Origin: an uncultured Muribaculaceae bacterium
GTDB lineage: Bacteria > Bacteroidota > Bacteroidia > Bacteroidales > Muribaculaceae
Assembly: GCA_910579185.1 (NCBI GenBank)
Contig: CAJTTG010000007.1
Coordinates: 36,865-100,864 of the forward strand
Length of the DNA stretch: 64,000 nucleotides
Reading direction: 5' to 3'
Below the pieces are notes generated by a model. That model did not search any database, was not told where the DNA came from, and saw only the letters and a list, made by a program, of their open reading frames with translations. Positions 26,875 through 36,452 of the stretch are shown here, one piece after another (position 1 is the stretch's first letter; each line of letters begins with the position of its first letter). The position numbers and the translations under genes were made by a program.

Positions 26875-28425
26875 ATGAACCGAATGACATTACTCTGGGC
26901 CGATGATGAAATAGATCTGTTGAAACCACATATCATGTTTTTGCGTGGCAAAGGCTATGATGTGGAGACGGTCAATTCCGGGGCTGATGCGCTTGATCTT
27001 GCGGCACGTCGCCATTTCGATCTTATCATTCTCGACGAGAATATGCCCGGATTGACCGGACTGGAGACCCTGTCACGGATAAAGATGATTCTGCCCAATG
27101 TCCCGGTGATTATGATAACCAAAAGCGAGGAGGAGAATATCATGGATCAGGCGGTGGGCAGTAAAATTGCCGATTATCTGATCAAGCCTGTCAATCCGAG
27201 CCAGATATTGCTTTCGATCAAGAAAAACCTTCATTCGGCTCAGCTTGTCTCTGAAAAATCATCTACGGAATATCGTCAGGACTTCGGAAAGATCACGTCG
27301 CTGATCAATGATTCATACACTCTCTCGGACTGGATGGAGACCTACCGCACGCTCGTCCACTGGGAGCTGGAGCTGACAGCAGCCGGGACTACTGACATGG
27401 ACGAGATGCTTTCGCTTCAGAAAAACGAGGCCAATGGTGCCTTCTCCAAATTCGTCCGCAAAAATTATGCGTCGTGGATGGATCCCGATGATCCGCAACG
27501 TCCGTTGATGAGTCCCGATATTTTCCGGCGCAAGGTCTTCCCATTGCTTGATGCCGGCGAAAAGGTGTTCTTCATCCTGATAGACAATTTCCGCTTTGAC
27601 CAATGGCGTGCTATTCGGCCGCTCCTGGGCGAATATTTCACATTCGACGACGATCTCTACTGCTCGATACTTCCCACGGCCACGCAATATGCGCGAAACG
27701 CCATTTTTTCCGGACTTATGCCGCTCGACATCGAACGGATGTTTCCCGAACTGTGGGTCGACGAGGACAGCGAGGAGGGCAAGAATCTCAATGAATCACC
27801 ATTAATCGCCACGCAGTTTGACCGCTTCCGCCGCCGTTGCCGTTTCTCCTACAATAAGATTAACGATACCGCCGGTGGCGAACGTCTGTTGCGCGATTTC
27901 GCATCGCTGGAACAGAACGACCTGAATGTGGTGGTGTTCAATTTCATCGATATGCTGTCGCATGCCAGAACGGAGAGCCGTATGATCCGCGAATTGGCAT
28001 CAAGCAATGCCGCCTACCGCTCGCTGACGGAGTCCTGGTTCCGCCATTCTACGGCTCTTGAGCTGTTCCGGCGTGTGGCTGCCAAGGGCTACAAGATAGT
28101 GCTGACCACTGACCATGGTTCCATACGTGTCGATAATCCGGTGAAAGTGGTGGGCGAGAAGAACACCAACACTAATCTGCGTTATAAGCTCGGCCGCAAT
28201 CTCAACTACAATCCTCGTCAGGTCTACGAGATAACGAAACCTAAGCAATTCGGTCTTCCGGCTCCTAATGTGTCGACTGCATATATCTTCGCTTCCGGCC
28301 GCGACTTTTTCGCCTACCCGAATAATTATAACTATTACGTTCAATACTATACAGATACATTTCAGCACGGAGGCATTTCAATGGAAGAGATGCTCGTGCC
28401 TATCATAACATTAACAGCTAAATAA
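26875..28425 (+). CDS. porX: PorX: response regulator with PglZ phosphatase-like domain
   Basis: A 516-residue protein. A receiver domain (residues 1-120: WADDEIDLLKPHI, phospho-acceptor in LIILDENMPGLTG, K in DYLIKP) is followed by a helical linker. The rest is a PglZ/alkaline-phosphatase-like domain with FFILIDNFRFDQWR, PTATQYARNAIFSG, NFIDMLSHAR and LTTDHGSIRV, which carry the metal-binding Asp/Thr/His residues. In Porphyromonas and Flavobacterium, PorX works with PorY and an ECF sigma factor to control the type IX secretion system, and its PglZ domain cleaves cyclic oligonucleotides. It follows the SprE/PorW fusion by 46 bp. The partner kinase is not in the window. Confidence 0.92.
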   Translation: MNRMTLLWADDEIDLLKPHIMFLRGKGYDVETVNSGADALDLAARRHFDLIILDENMPGLTGLETLSRIKMILPNVPVIMITKSEEENIMDQAVGSKIADYLIKPVNPSQILLSIKKNLHSAQLVSEKSSTEYRQDFGKITSLINDSYTLSDWMETYRTLVHWELELTAAGTTDMDEMLSLQKNEANGAFSKFVRKNYASWMDPDDPQRPLMSPDIFRRKVFPLLDAGEKVFFILIDNFRFDQWRAIRPLLGEYFTFDDDLYCSILPTATQYARNAIFSGLMPLDIERMFPELWVDEDSEEGKNLNESPLIATQFDRFRRRCRFSYNKINDTAGGERLLRDFASLEQNDLNVVVFNFIDMLSHARTESRMIRELASSNAAYRSLTESWFRHSTALELFRRVAAKGYKIVLTTDHGSIRVDNPVKVVGEKNTNTNLRYKLGRNLNYNPRQVYEITKPKQFGLPAPNVSTAYIFASGRDFFAYPNNYNYYVQYYTDTFQHGGISMEEMLVPIITLTAK

Positions 28426-28434
28426 ATATTAAAA

Positions 28435-28872
28435 ATGGCTACACATAAAATTGAGATTCCCTCGGTGGAGGCTTTGCCTCAAGCTGCACAGAAGTTCCTG
28501 GAAATAATGGACTCCAACACCATCTTTGCTTTCAATGGACAGATGGGAGCCGGAAAGACAACGTTTATCATGGCATTGCTCCGTGCGTTGGGTGTGGAGG
28601 ACGATCTTGCCGGATCGCCGTCGTTTGCGCTGATCAACGAATACCGCTCTGACACGACTGCCGAACTGGTCTACCATTTCGACCTCTATCGTCTTGAATC
28701 GTTGGAGGAAGCTCTTGAGATCGGTGTTGAGGACTATTTCGACTCCGGTGCCGTTTGCCTGATCGAGTGGCCCGACCGCATCGCCGACATTTTGCCGCTC
28801 GACACCGTCACCGTCGATCTGACCGTCAATCCGGATCAGACCCGAACCATGACCATTGTCACTCCCGAGTGA
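28435..28872 (+). CDS. tsaE: tRNA threonylcarbamoyladenosine biosynthesis ATPase TsaE
   Basis: A 145-residue P-loop ATPase with Walker A FNGQMGAGKTTFI, switch-like SPSFALINEY, VYHFDLYRLESLEEA and CLIEWPDRI. It assists TsaB/TsaD in making the t6A modification of tRNAs that read ANN codons. The length is normal for the family. It starts 9 bp after porX and its stop overlaps the next start codon by one base, so the genes are co-transcribed. Confidence 0.95.
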   Translation: MATHKIEIPSVEALPQAAQKFLEIMDSNTIFAFNGQMGAGKTTFIMALLRALGVEDDLAGSPSFALINEYRSDTTAELVYHFDLYRLESLEEALEIGVEDYFDSGAVCLIEWPDRIADILPLDTVTVDLTVNPDQTRTMTIVTPE

Positions 28873-29099
28873 TGGAGCTTGGCATTGCGGCAATCATCAT
28901 GGCCTCTTTGTTCGGATTGTGTGGAATAATGTCAATCCTGGCATCACTGCTTAACTGGGATTGGTTTTTCCGTTCAGCCAATGTGCGCATGCTGACATTC
29001 GGCATGCGCCGGCCATGGCAGCGCGTGCTGTATGGGCTATGTGGGGTTGCTATGATTTTCATGGCAATCCGGTTGTTTCTCGACGCATCTGCGGTCTGA
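28872..29099 (+). CDS. Small two-helix membrane protein, Imm17-like
   Basis: A 75-residue protein with two membrane helices (AAIIMASLFGLCGIMSILASL and VLYGLCGVAMIFMAIRLFL) joined by NWDWFFRSANVRMLTFGMRR. The NWDWFF-R-R pattern and size match the Imm17 family, proposed as immunity proteins of polymorphic toxins. No toxin gene is adjacent, so that role is unproven. The start overlaps the tsaE stop (TGATG). Confidence 0.7.
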   Translation: MELGIAAIIMASLFGLCGIMSILASLLNWDWFFRSANVRMLTFGMRRPWQRVLYGLCGVAMIFMAIRLFLDASAV

Positions 29100-29177
29100 A
29101 TCACCCCCTTAGGTGGTGAGAAATGGCATGAAATACCGAAAAAGTAAAAATAATCTGCAAAAAAATATGTAAAACAA

Positions 29178-29208
29178 TTTGCAGAATCAAAAAATAGCCG
29201 TAACTTTG
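29178..29208 (+). promoter_or_regulatory. Promoter of the tRNA-Lys gene
   Basis: TTTG (29178-29181), a 19-bp spacer and TAACTTTG (29201-29208) match the consensus exactly, 23 bp before the mature tRNA. Confidence 0.75.
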
Positions 29209-29231
29209 CATCGCAAAAACGAAATGCACCT

Positions 29232-29304
29232 GACTCCGTAGCTCAGTTGGTAGAGCAAATGACTCTTAATCATTGGGTCGAGAGTTCGAGCCTCTCCGGG
29301 GTCA
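29232..29304 (+). tRNA. tRNA-Lys (anticodon CTT)
   Basis: A full cloverleaf of 73 nt. The acceptor stem GACTCCG/CGGGGTC has one T-G pair, the D arm is GCTC...GAGC, and the anticodon stem is AATGA/TCATT around loop CTCTTAA. The T arm contains GTTCGAGCC. CCA is not encoded. Confidence 0.95.
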
Positions 29305-29306
29305 CT

Positions 29307-29338
29307 ACAAAAGCCGAAGCGAAAGCTCCGGCTTTTGT
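29307..29338 (+). terminator. Hairpin terminator after the tRNA
   Basis: ACAAAAGCCG pairs with CGGCTTTTGT and AGC with GCT around a GAAA loop; TATTT follows. Confidence 0.7.
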
Positions 29339-29446
29339 ATTTCCGCCCAGCAAGTCTGTAAATATCTACTGCCCCCTTAAATCTATATAAATCTGATGTT
29401 CCTCAATAAAATTATGTACCTTTGCATCTATTACGCCACATAATTT

Positions 29447-31141
29447 ATGACGATTGATTTAGACTACATACTGCAACTCGCCCAAAATCATGAGGGCGTT
29501 GACATTGAATTTAAGGAAACCACCGGGCAACTTGACCGAGGGATGGAAACTTTATGCGGTATGCTCAATGGCGACGGCGGTATTGTGGTCTTTGGTGTCA
29601 AAAATTCGGGCAAGATTGTCGGGCAGGAGATTGGAGACAAGACAACACGCATGATTGGCGAGGCTCTACGCCGCTTCGAGCCATCGGTTGAAATTCAGCC
29701 TCGCTACATCAAACTGCCTGATACGGATAAATATCTGATTGTATTTGAGTCAATCGGAAATAATCCATCTGCGCCTTTCGCGTATGACGGCAGGCCGTAT
29801 CAGAGGTTTGACAGTGTGACATCCATTATGCCGTTGGAGAAATTGATCCGTCTGCATGAGAAACGCAAAGGTCTAAAATATTGGTGGGAGAAGGAGGTTA
29901 ATCCAAATCTCAAGATCTCGATGATTGACGAGGGGTTGTTGCTGAAGATGATTTCAGCCGCTGTCAATGAGAACAGGCTCACAGGCTTGGCTCTGCGTGA
30001 TGATACCACTACGGCGTTGCGCCGTCTTAACCTAATGACTGAGGATGGACTGCGCAACGCGGCTGCCATACTTTTTGGAAAGGATATGCGTGTGGAATAT
30101 CCGCAATGCTCGCTACGTATGGCTCGATTTAAGGGTGTCAAGAAAGTGGACTTCCTCGACAACCGCTGGGTTGAGGGCAATATCTTCGAACTTATGGATG
30201 CGGCGATGTCTTTCTTCTTCAAGCATCTTTCGCTGACTGGTACGACGCATCACCGTATCCGCCGCAAGGAGGAACTTGAAGTGCCGTCAAACGCTTTGAG
30301 AGAGGCTTGCCTCAATGCCTTCACCCACAGGGCTTGGCAATTTGACAACCTTCAAGTGAATATCGCCATATATGATAACCGAGTGGAAATTGAAAATCCG
30401 GGGCGTTTCCCGGCGGACATCAATCCAAACGCGCTTGAAAGGAGCGAGGAGGAAAATAAGAAAAACACCTCCCAGCCTCAAAATGAGATTATCGCCAATG
30501 TTCTTTACCTCACCGGTACCACCGAGCATTGGGGACGCGGACTTGCGCTCATGTATGACGAGTGCGACCGCACGGGTGTGGAACGCCCCCGTTATTTCAA
30601 CACTGAAAACTTCGTCCGCATCGTATTCAGGCGCCCCGATATGTCGAAATGGACTCATGACGGCTTTGTCAAAGACACAGTAGCCACCGAAAATGACACA
30701 GTAGCCACCGAAAATGACACAGTAGCCACCGAAAATGACACAGCAGCCACCGAAAATGACACAGCAGACTCCGAAAATGACACAGCAGACTCCGAAAATG
30801 ACACAGCAGACTCCGAAAATGACACAGTAGCTGTTGAAAATGGCACAGTAAAAAGAAATAATGGCACACTGCCTTCTGAAAATGGCACAGTAGAAGTCAA
30901 GCCAAGAATTTTAAGATTCATCAAATTATTTGGTGAAAACTGGCTATCTGCTATTCAAATTCAATGCCTTTTGGGACTTAAATCTAAAAGTGCGGTCATT
31001 AGGACGTATATTAAGCCTTCGTTGGAGAAGAGATTGATAATGTTAGAGCAACCTAATAGCCCTAATGCCCCAAACCAAAGGTATGGTTTGACCGACAAAG
31101 GGAAATCTCTTTATTATCGCAAAGAAGACGATAAAGATTAA
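29447..31141 (+). CDS. AlbA_2/Schlafen-type ATP-binding protein with tandem-repeat linker
   Basis: A 564-residue protein. The N-terminal AlbA_2 domain (about 1-135) has NHEGVDIEFKETTGQL and GDGGIVVFGVKNSGKIVG. An ATPase C4-type region (about 240-400) has LREACLNAFTHRAWQF and ENPGRFP. Residues about 410-480 are ten 7-residue repeats of the ATENDTV/ADSENDT type. The tail is winged-helix-like (WLSAIQIQCLLGLKSKSAVI; YGLTDKGKSLYYR). Such proteins are thought to be transcriptional regulators or nucleic-acid-binding factors. A TACCTTTG -7 box (29417-29424) lies 22 bp before the ATG. Repeat-like words continue past the stop codon, so the C-terminus may have been longer once. Confidence 0.85.
   Translation: MTIDLDYILQLAQNHEGVDIEFKETTGQLDRGMETLCGMLNGDGGIVVFGVKNSGKIVGQEIGDKTTRMIGEALRRFEPSVEIQPRYIKLPDTDKYLIVFESIGNNPSAPFAYDGRPYQRFDSVTSIMPLEKLIRLHEKRKGLKYWWEKEVNPNLKISMIDEGLLLKMISAAVNENRLTGLALRDDTTTALRRLNLMTEDGLRNAAAILFGKDMRVEYPQCSLRMARFKGVKKVDFLDNRWVEGNIFELMDAAMSFFFKHLSLTGTTHHRIRRKEELEVPSNALREACLNAFTHRAWQFDNLQVNIAIYDNRVEIENPGRFPADINPNALERSEEENKKNTSQPQNEIIANVLYLTGTTEHWGRGLALMYDECDRTGVERPRYFNTENFVRIVFRRPDMSKWTHDGFVKDTVATENDTVATENDTVATENDTAATENDTADSENDTADSENDTADSENDTVAVENGTVKRNNGTLPSENGTVEVKPRILRFIKLFGENWLSAIQIQCLLGLKSKSAVIRTYIKPSLEKRLIMLEQPNSPNAPNQRYGLTDKGKSLYYRKEDDKD
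30674..30883 (+). repeat. Ten tandem 21-bp units inside the AlbA_2 gene
   Basis: In-frame units of the type GACACAGTAGCCACCGAAAAT minus the last bases start every 21 bp from 30674. The first seven or eight are nearly identical, and the last three are diverged and begin GGCACA. Copy-number change would alter linker length without a frameshift. Confidence 0.9.
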
Positions 31142-31250
31142 AATGGCATAGTATTCCAAAAATGGCACAGTAGGATATAAGTAGGGCATATATAGAAGTA
31201 AGTAGAATACAAGTAGGAGTAAGTTGTAAATATCTACTGACCCCCGAATA

Positions 31251-31293
31251 GCAGCCAGCTCCCGACATCGCGCCGGGAGCTGGCTGCATTTTT
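31251..31293 (+). terminator. Intrinsic terminator after the AlbA_2 gene
   Basis: A perfect 14-bp stem (31251-31264 with 31274-31287) is followed by five T. Confidence 0.85.
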
Positions 31294-31324
31294 GTATGAT
31301 TAGCTGTTTTTTTGTTAATATTTT

Positions 31325-33391
31325 TCAACGGTTATCTTTGGTTTCGCGGTATTCCTGTATGCCGTCCACAACGTCAACATTGACTTTCTTGCCACCGGAG
31401 AAATTCCAAGCTACGGATATGCCTATGTATTGAACGGGGGTGGTGTATTTGTACGATACTTTGTTTGCACCGACCTGTCGGTCAAGTTTGCGACGGTTGC
31501 CAACGGCTGTAAAGTCCAGTGCAACTTGTAGATTATCACCGAGGAATGTTTTGTAAATTTGTCCGCTTACATTGTAAACCGCGTGGTATGTGCGGTCGAG
31601 AGTGCGGAAGGTAGGCTCAAAGTTGGCGTTCAACATACCGCCCCAGCCATTGGAGAAAGTAAAGTTGTTGTTGAAATAGAAGTATTCCTTAAAACGGGTC
31701 TTGTTATATAGAACGCCGTCGATAGTAGTATTTTCAGGTGTGATCTCAACTCGTCCTGACAGCTTGAAACGCCACCATTTCACAGGCGCTTCCACCCATT
31801 CCGCTCCGATACCCCAAACACCCTGCCCGGATATGTTTACGGGTTTGGTATAGAATACATCAGCGTTTGAAGCGTCTTGGAAAGTCTGCCAATATATGCG
31901 GTTGTGTGAGTGTGCGTACAAAGCCGTAAAGTTGAGTTTGTTGCGGAATAAGGATAAACCGGCCATTACCATATCAGCAGATTGCGCTTTTAGATTGGGA
32001 TTGCCGACGGAATAGTTGTAGGCATCAGCCCAATTTATCACGGAGGATATGGCGGTATATGGAATATCGCTGAGGGTACGTTTATAGTTCAGCATAACAG
32101 CGTGGTTCATTCTCGCACCGAAAGGCATCATTACCTGTACGGTCGGATTTATAGACCATTGTGTGTTGTGGTTTGTGACGTGCTGTTCGCGGTCGGTATA
32201 GCCGATACGATTAAGCTGCCAGTTTAATCCGGCACTATAACGCAGTTTCCATACCATACCCTGTTCAGCGGCATATACGATAGGCGTAAAGCCTGTTGTC
32301 TTTGTCGGTATATCGCTTAATTCAAAACGGTTACTTTCCACAACAGCCGAGGGAGTAAATTCCGAAGTTATCCATTGGGCGGAAGCACCGAATTTCCAAG
32401 CGAGCTTTCTGCTACGGGGATAAAGGAAGTCGGCCTTTACTTTCCAAAGGTTTAGATTGCTTTCGTCTGCCTGACTGCCGATAAGCTCGTTATCTATAAG
32501 ATAATCGGCGTTATCATCGCTCTGGCGGTTATAATAATCGGCAGTGAGTTCCATAGAAGCGCCACGATTATTCAGCGGCAAAGAGAATTTGATTGTGCCC
32601 TCTTGCGCAAGCATATTGGAGCGTTTATCGAAAGAAGATAAAGTTTCGTTTACGATTGAAGAAGAAGTAGGACGCGGACGGGTTGTAGCAATAAGATAGC
32701 TACCTCCGAGCTGTGCGCCGGACTTGAACTGCTGCGTAAGGCTTAACCGGTTGCGCAGATTAAAACCGTGCGACTTTGAGGTTTCTTCAATCACGGTGTT
32801 CAAGTCAGGACCAATTAACCATTGTTCCGAATTTTCCTCCAACTTATCGGCACCTATATATAGGTTGTCGTATATACTGAGGTTTTTATAGCGGTAGTTG
32901 AAAAGTCCGCTCACACCTTCATTGCCAAAACCGCATGAGCGGTACCAGTCGGCATTGAGGGTAACATTTCCGTAGTAGCCACCTTCGGGTGGGCGACGCA
33001 GTGTTATCATAATTGTGCCACCGCTTAAAGCTGCGTTCTGATCGCTTCCGGCAAGATATTTTACCTGCACTTTGTCAATCATTTCTCCGGGAATGTTGTT
33101 GAGTTCCGAAATGTCGGAGAGTTTCACTCCGTCCACATAAATCTCGCTTACGGCAAGACCGTTGATTTTGAAGTTGCCGTTTTCGCGCGAGATATTCGGC
33201 AGAAAACCGAGCACATCGGTAGTCGGCTTGCCTTTGGCAATATTCGTTCCGCGCAGACTGGTGGTGTAACCCTCGGCATTGTTCGTGGTACGAGAGGCAA
33301 CGACTGTTACCTCATTGAGCTGACGCTCGGTTTGTGCAGCCAATGTCATGGTGACAAGTGCTGTAATGATTACTGATAATAACTTTTTCAT
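31325..33391 (-). CDS. TonB-dependent receptor-like outer-membrane beta-barrel protein
   Basis: A 688-residue protein with signal peptide (ending ...TLAAQTERQ), a motif LNEVTVVASR that resembles a TonB box, a plug domain (DVLGFLPNISRENGNFKINGL; VSEIYVDGVKL; GGTIMITLRRP), and a long barrel of alternating aromatic strands ending near YIGISVAWNFSGGKK. It lacks the N-terminal carboxypeptidase-like domain of SusC proteins and fits the outer-membrane beta-barrel family PF14905. Its ligand is unknown. A TAACTTTG -7 box (33421-33428, minus) precedes it. A TPR/HTH membrane regulator lies directly upstream in the same direction and is a probable regulator of it. Confidence 0.85.
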   Translation of the reverse strand: MKKLLSVIITALVTMTLAAQTERQLNEVTVVASRTTNNAEGYTTSLRGTNIAKGKPTTDVLGFLPNISRENGNFKINGLAVSEIYVDGVKLSDISELNNIPGEMIDKVQVKYLAGSDQNAALSGGTIMITLRRPPEGGYYGNVTLNADWYRSCGFGNEGVSGLFNYRYKNLSIYDNLYIGADKLEENSEQWLIGPDLNTVIEETSKSHGFNLRNRLSLTQQFKSGAQLGGSYLIATTRPRPTSSSIVNETLSSFDKRSNMLAQEGTIKFSLPLNNRGASMELTADYYNRQSDDNADYLIDNELIGSQADESNLNLWKVKADFLYPRSRKLAWKFGASAQWITSEFTPSAVVESNRFELSDIPTKTTGFTPIVYAAEQGMVWKLRYSAGLNWQLNRIGYTDREQHVTNHNTQWSINPTVQVMMPFGARMNHAVMLNYKRTLSDIPYTAISSVINWADAYNYSVGNPNLKAQSADMVMAGLSLFRNKLNFTALYAHSHNRIYWQTFQDASNADVFYTKPVNISGQGVWGIGAEWVEAPVKWWRFKLSGRVEITPENTTIDGVLYNKTRFKEYFYFNNNFTFSNGWGGMLNANFEPTFRTLDRTYHAVYNVSGQIYKTFLGDNLQVALDFTAVGNRRKLDRQVGANKVSYKYTTPVQYIGISVAWNFSGGKKVNVDVVDGIQEYRETKDNR

Positions 33392-33548
33392 ATCGTTGAG
33401 AATTTTGAATTTTCACACTGCAAAGTTATGATGAAAATGCCGCCTCAACCTACTTAAACGGCAACAAAATTCTCTTAATCAGCCACTGCAACTATCTGAT
33501 TATTAATGCATATTCTGCTTAAAAGTCTTAAATTATCTCAATACTATC

Positions 33549-35300
33549 TTAAGCCATTTCTGACATATCGAATTTCGATGTAAGATAGACCAATATGTCC
33601 TCTTTTGCACCCACTCCGAGTTTCTTTCTTATGGCTGTCTTACTAACATAAATTGAGTTTGAAGTCTGTTCCACAAGCACTCCTATTTCTTTTGTTGAGA
33701 AGCCGGCTTGAATGAGACAAAGTATATTTATCTCACGTTCCGAAAAAAGGTCAGGATATTCTGAAATCAAATTTTTATGGAAATTGTCATACAATTCATC
33801 TATGATTGGATAGAAATCGTCCCATTTTATGAGACTGTCCCCATTGGAATCGGGACTGCCGACACTGCTGATTTTCCTCAGTGCCTCTTGATTCTGTGAT
33901 GTGGGAGATTCAGCAAAAGTCTTGATTATACCAAGGTGCTGTAGCAGGTGTTTTTTCAAAAGACCCTGCTTGTCGTCTGACGCAATATTCTGTGCAGATT
34001 TTACAAGTTGTTCAAGTGTCTCAATCTTTTCCTCAGCATCAATTAAACGTTGACGTCGTTTATGTGACGCATAAGTAACCAATGATATCGTTATGACGGC
34101 AAAAAGGATGATAATCGAAAGGATTAGCCAAAGACGTTGATGGCTTATTGTCAATTCATACTTTTGGCGACTTAAATCATATGCTGATTCAAGAGCGTCG
34201 TCTCTTTCCTGTTTCTTTATTTCAAGGTTGTTACTTACTTTCCTTAGATTGTGGGCCACATTGCTTAGTTGGCTGGATGACAAAGCTCCAGTCTTTTCAA
34301 AATTAAGAACGATTTTGAGGAAATCAAGATACGCTCCGGCAACCACGTCGTAGTCAGAATTATCAATGTCAAGGTTTGCTATGCGATCTACGTATCTTTC
34401 AGCTTCGTCAAGATTACCGGCATTGAGCTGTAAATTGACCATAGGTATATAAAGCTCTAATAAATGCTTATTCGGAACTTGACCAAACCTCTTGATCACA
34501 TCTTCCATGATGTTGACAGCCTCATGAGCGGTTGCTCTGCTTTCTCCTAATGAGGCAGCGTAATTCATTCGTAGGAAAAGCCAATCAGTACTTCCTATTT
34601 CAGGTGCGGATGGTAGCGCAAACAATGAATCACAAAGCGCAATCGCTTCTTTTGACCTACCCATTGAGTTCAACGGAGTAATTTTCTTCATTTCAAACTC
34701 AAATCTTTCACTCTCGCTGTCTGTTATATCCAGATATCTGTCTATGAGATATAATGAACGGTCAAAATCCTTATCCTTAAATGAAAAATCAAGCAAAATC
34801 TTGTTGATATTTCTTCGTCCGACTATAGATGTTGTCGGAAGATTGTACACGGAATCCATCATGTCGTAAGCCGACGGAATTTTCTCAATCGACCGCAGAT
34901 GATATGCCTGTGCGATAATAGCTTGAGATGCTGACAACGTGTCGCCGGAAGTATTATAGTAAGAAATGGCATCGTACAGAAGGGTGTCAGTAATAAGCGA
35001 CCTCCCCATGTATATATTTGCAAGAGCGTGTGTCAATATATAATCTGACTTATCTCTGTTATTGTCAAGTTTTTCATATTCAATATCTTTCAGTAGTATA
35101 TATGCGCTGTCAGGTCGCTCCTCCACGACATTTATTGCGACATTAAGCTTTTCATGGTCTGTCTGATTGCACGATGAAAAGAAAATCAGGGACATGAAGA
35201 AAACAAGGATATAATGGACGGATGCATAAGAAATCAGTCTTAAGCAAAGCCTTATCTTATGATCGGGTATGAAAAATTCGTCGGGCGTTTTCATATTCAA
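33549..35300 (-). CDS. Membrane-anchored TPR regulator with LuxR-type HTH
   Basis: A 583-residue protein. An N-terminal hydrophobic segment ends in a possible lipobox FFSSC. A periplasmic region of TPR-like helical hairpins (about 55-360) is followed by a membrane helix (LWLILSIIILFAVITISLV), a coiled coil, and a cytoplasmic C-terminal HTH (LFSEREINILCLIQAGFSTKEIGVL, SIYVSKTAIRKKLG). These TPR-TM-HTH proteins are typical of Bacteroidetes and probably control a nearby gene in response to an envelope signal. It begins 17 bp after yhcG and should share its transcript. A diverged relative lies at 38518-40218. Confidence 0.82.
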   Translation of the reverse strand: MNMKTPDEFFIPDHKIRLCLRLISYASVHYILVFFMSLIFFSSCNQTDHEKLNVAINVVEERPDSAYILLKDIEYEKLDNNRDKSDYILTHALANIYMGRSLITDTLLYDAISYYNTSGDTLSASQAIIAQAYHLRSIEKIPSAYDMMDSVYNLPTTSIVGRRNINKILLDFSFKDKDFDRSLYLIDRYLDITDSESERFEFEMKKITPLNSMGRSKEAIALCDSLFALPSAPEIGSTDWLFLRMNYAASLGESRATAHEAVNIMEDVIKRFGQVPNKHLLELYIPMVNLQLNAGNLDEAERYVDRIANLDIDNSDYDVVAGAYLDFLKIVLNFEKTGALSSSQLSNVAHNLRKVSNNLEIKKQERDDALESAYDLSRQKYELTISHQRLWLILSIIILFAVITISLVTYASHKRRQRLIDAEEKIETLEQLVKSAQNIASDDKQGLLKKHLLQHLGIIKTFAESPTSQNQEALRKISSVGSPDSNGDSLIKWDDFYPIIDELYDNFHKNLISEYPDLFSEREINILCLIQAGFSTKEIGVLVEQTSNSIYVSKTAIRKKLGVGAKEDILVYLTSKFDMSEMA

Positions 35301-35317
35301 AATGCGGATAATGCAAG

Positions 35318-36394
35318 TTATTTCAGCTCTGTTTCTATGTCCTCGATGGTTGGCAGGGTGCTTTTGAATTCATCGGGGATGAATTTTGTCAGTTGAAATT
35401 CTGCGACACCGATTGGCTGAGAGGATGATTCAAGTGCATATTGGGCAAGCACATTGTCTTTGTCTTTGCATATAAGCAGCCCGATGGTGGGATTATCCTG
35501 TTCGGTCTTTACAAGATGATTGACAGCGGTCATATATGTGCCGAGCTGTCCGATGTCGCCGGAGTCGAATGTCCCGGTTTTTACCTCAATCACACAATAA
35601 GCGTGTAGGCGGATATTGTAAAACAGCAGGTCTATGAATTTTTCGGTATGACCAATTTTCAACCTATATTCCTGACCAACGTATGCAAAGCCCGAACCTA
35701 ATTCCAGAAGAAAGCGAGAGATGTTATCCATCAAAGCCTTTTTCAGTTCGCGCTCCTTGTACGGCTCTGTCATTTCGGTAAAGTCGAAGATATATGGATC
35801 TCGTGTAATCTCTTGTGCGAGGTCGCTGTTTGGAGCCGGCAGCAGGCGTGAGAAACTTGACTGAGCTTTGCCCTGACGAAGATGAAGACCACTGTCAATG
35901 AATGTTTTCAAGACATTTCTTGACCAACCATCTTCTACGGTTTTCTTCAAATAGAATATTGCCGCATCAAGATTACCATCCTCAAAATATGTGTCGATAA
36001 TGGTACGATGATGTCCCCATGGAACTAAGAAGATGAAATCGCCCACAAGTTGTGGGCACATCTCGCCTTCAGAATTGCCCACAACTTGTGGGCAATTTGT
36101 ATTGGTCTGTCTGTAAAACAGATACATTTTCTTCATGTATTGAAGATTTTGCCGGGAGAAACCATCGGATTCGGGCAAAGCATCTTTCAAATCCTGACTG
36201 AGATTCTTATAAAATCCGGAGCCGTATTTGTTTTCAGCGTCACGAGCAACAATGTCACGCCCAACCGACCAATAGAAGCGTAGCAACTCTTGGTTAACGC
36301 GTGTGGCAGCCTTTATTTGGGCGCATCTGTATCGGTCTTTCAACTCCTGTATCCACCGGGAATAGTCGGCATCCGTTTTTACAAGTTTGCTCAT
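35318..36394 (-). CDS. YhcG/DUF1016-family PD-(D/E)XK nuclease
   Basis: A 358-residue protein. The N-terminal DUF1016 domain has WIQELKDRYRCAQIKAA, LLRFYWSVGRDIV and GSGFYKNLSQDLKDALP. The C-terminal PD-(D/E)XK nuclease fold has FIDLLFYN, then CVIEVKTGTF with the E-x-K pair, and YMTAVNHLVK. The family is linked to DNA repair and to accessory islands, and its exact substrate is uncertain. A TAACTTTG -7 box lies at 36435-36442 (minus). The promoter region and first 16 codons have a close copy at 40171-40277. The next gene, a regulator, starts 17 bp downstream. Confidence 0.88.
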   Translation of the reverse strand: MSKLVKTDADYSRWIQELKDRYRCAQIKAATRVNQELLRFYWSVGRDIVARDAENKYGSGFYKNLSQDLKDALPESDGFSRQNLQYMKKMYLFYRQTNTNCPQVVGNSEGEMCPQLVGDFIFLVPWGHHRTIIDTYFEDGNLDAAIFYLKKTVEDGWSRNVLKTFIDSGLHLRQGKAQSSFSRLLPAPNSDLAQEITRDPYIFDFTEMTEPYKERELKKALMDNISRFLLELGSGFAYVGQEYRLKIGHTEKFIDLLFYNIRLHAYCVIEVKTGTFDSGDIGQLGTYMTAVNHLVKTEQDNPTIGLLICKDKDNVLAQYALESSSQPIGVAEFQLTKFIPDEFKSTLPTIEDIETELK

Positions 36395-36452
36395 GATTTG
36401 TCAGAGTGAAGCGGTTGGTCGTGTTTTGCTATTACAAAGTTACTCATTTTTA
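36347..36452 (-). repeat. yhcG 5' segment, copy 1 (intact gene)
   Basis: About 106 bp covering the -7 box, leader and codons 1-16 of yhcG. By eye it is about four-fifths identical to 40171-40277. Confidence 0.85.

Noticed and set aside
29232..29338. tRNA as attachment site of an integrated element
   Set aside because: No repeated tRNA 3' end is found downstream in the window, and no tyrosine integrase lies nearby.
30655..30924. Antisense repeat protein
   Set aside because: Only the complement of the 21-bp repeats of the AlbA_2 gene; no start signals.
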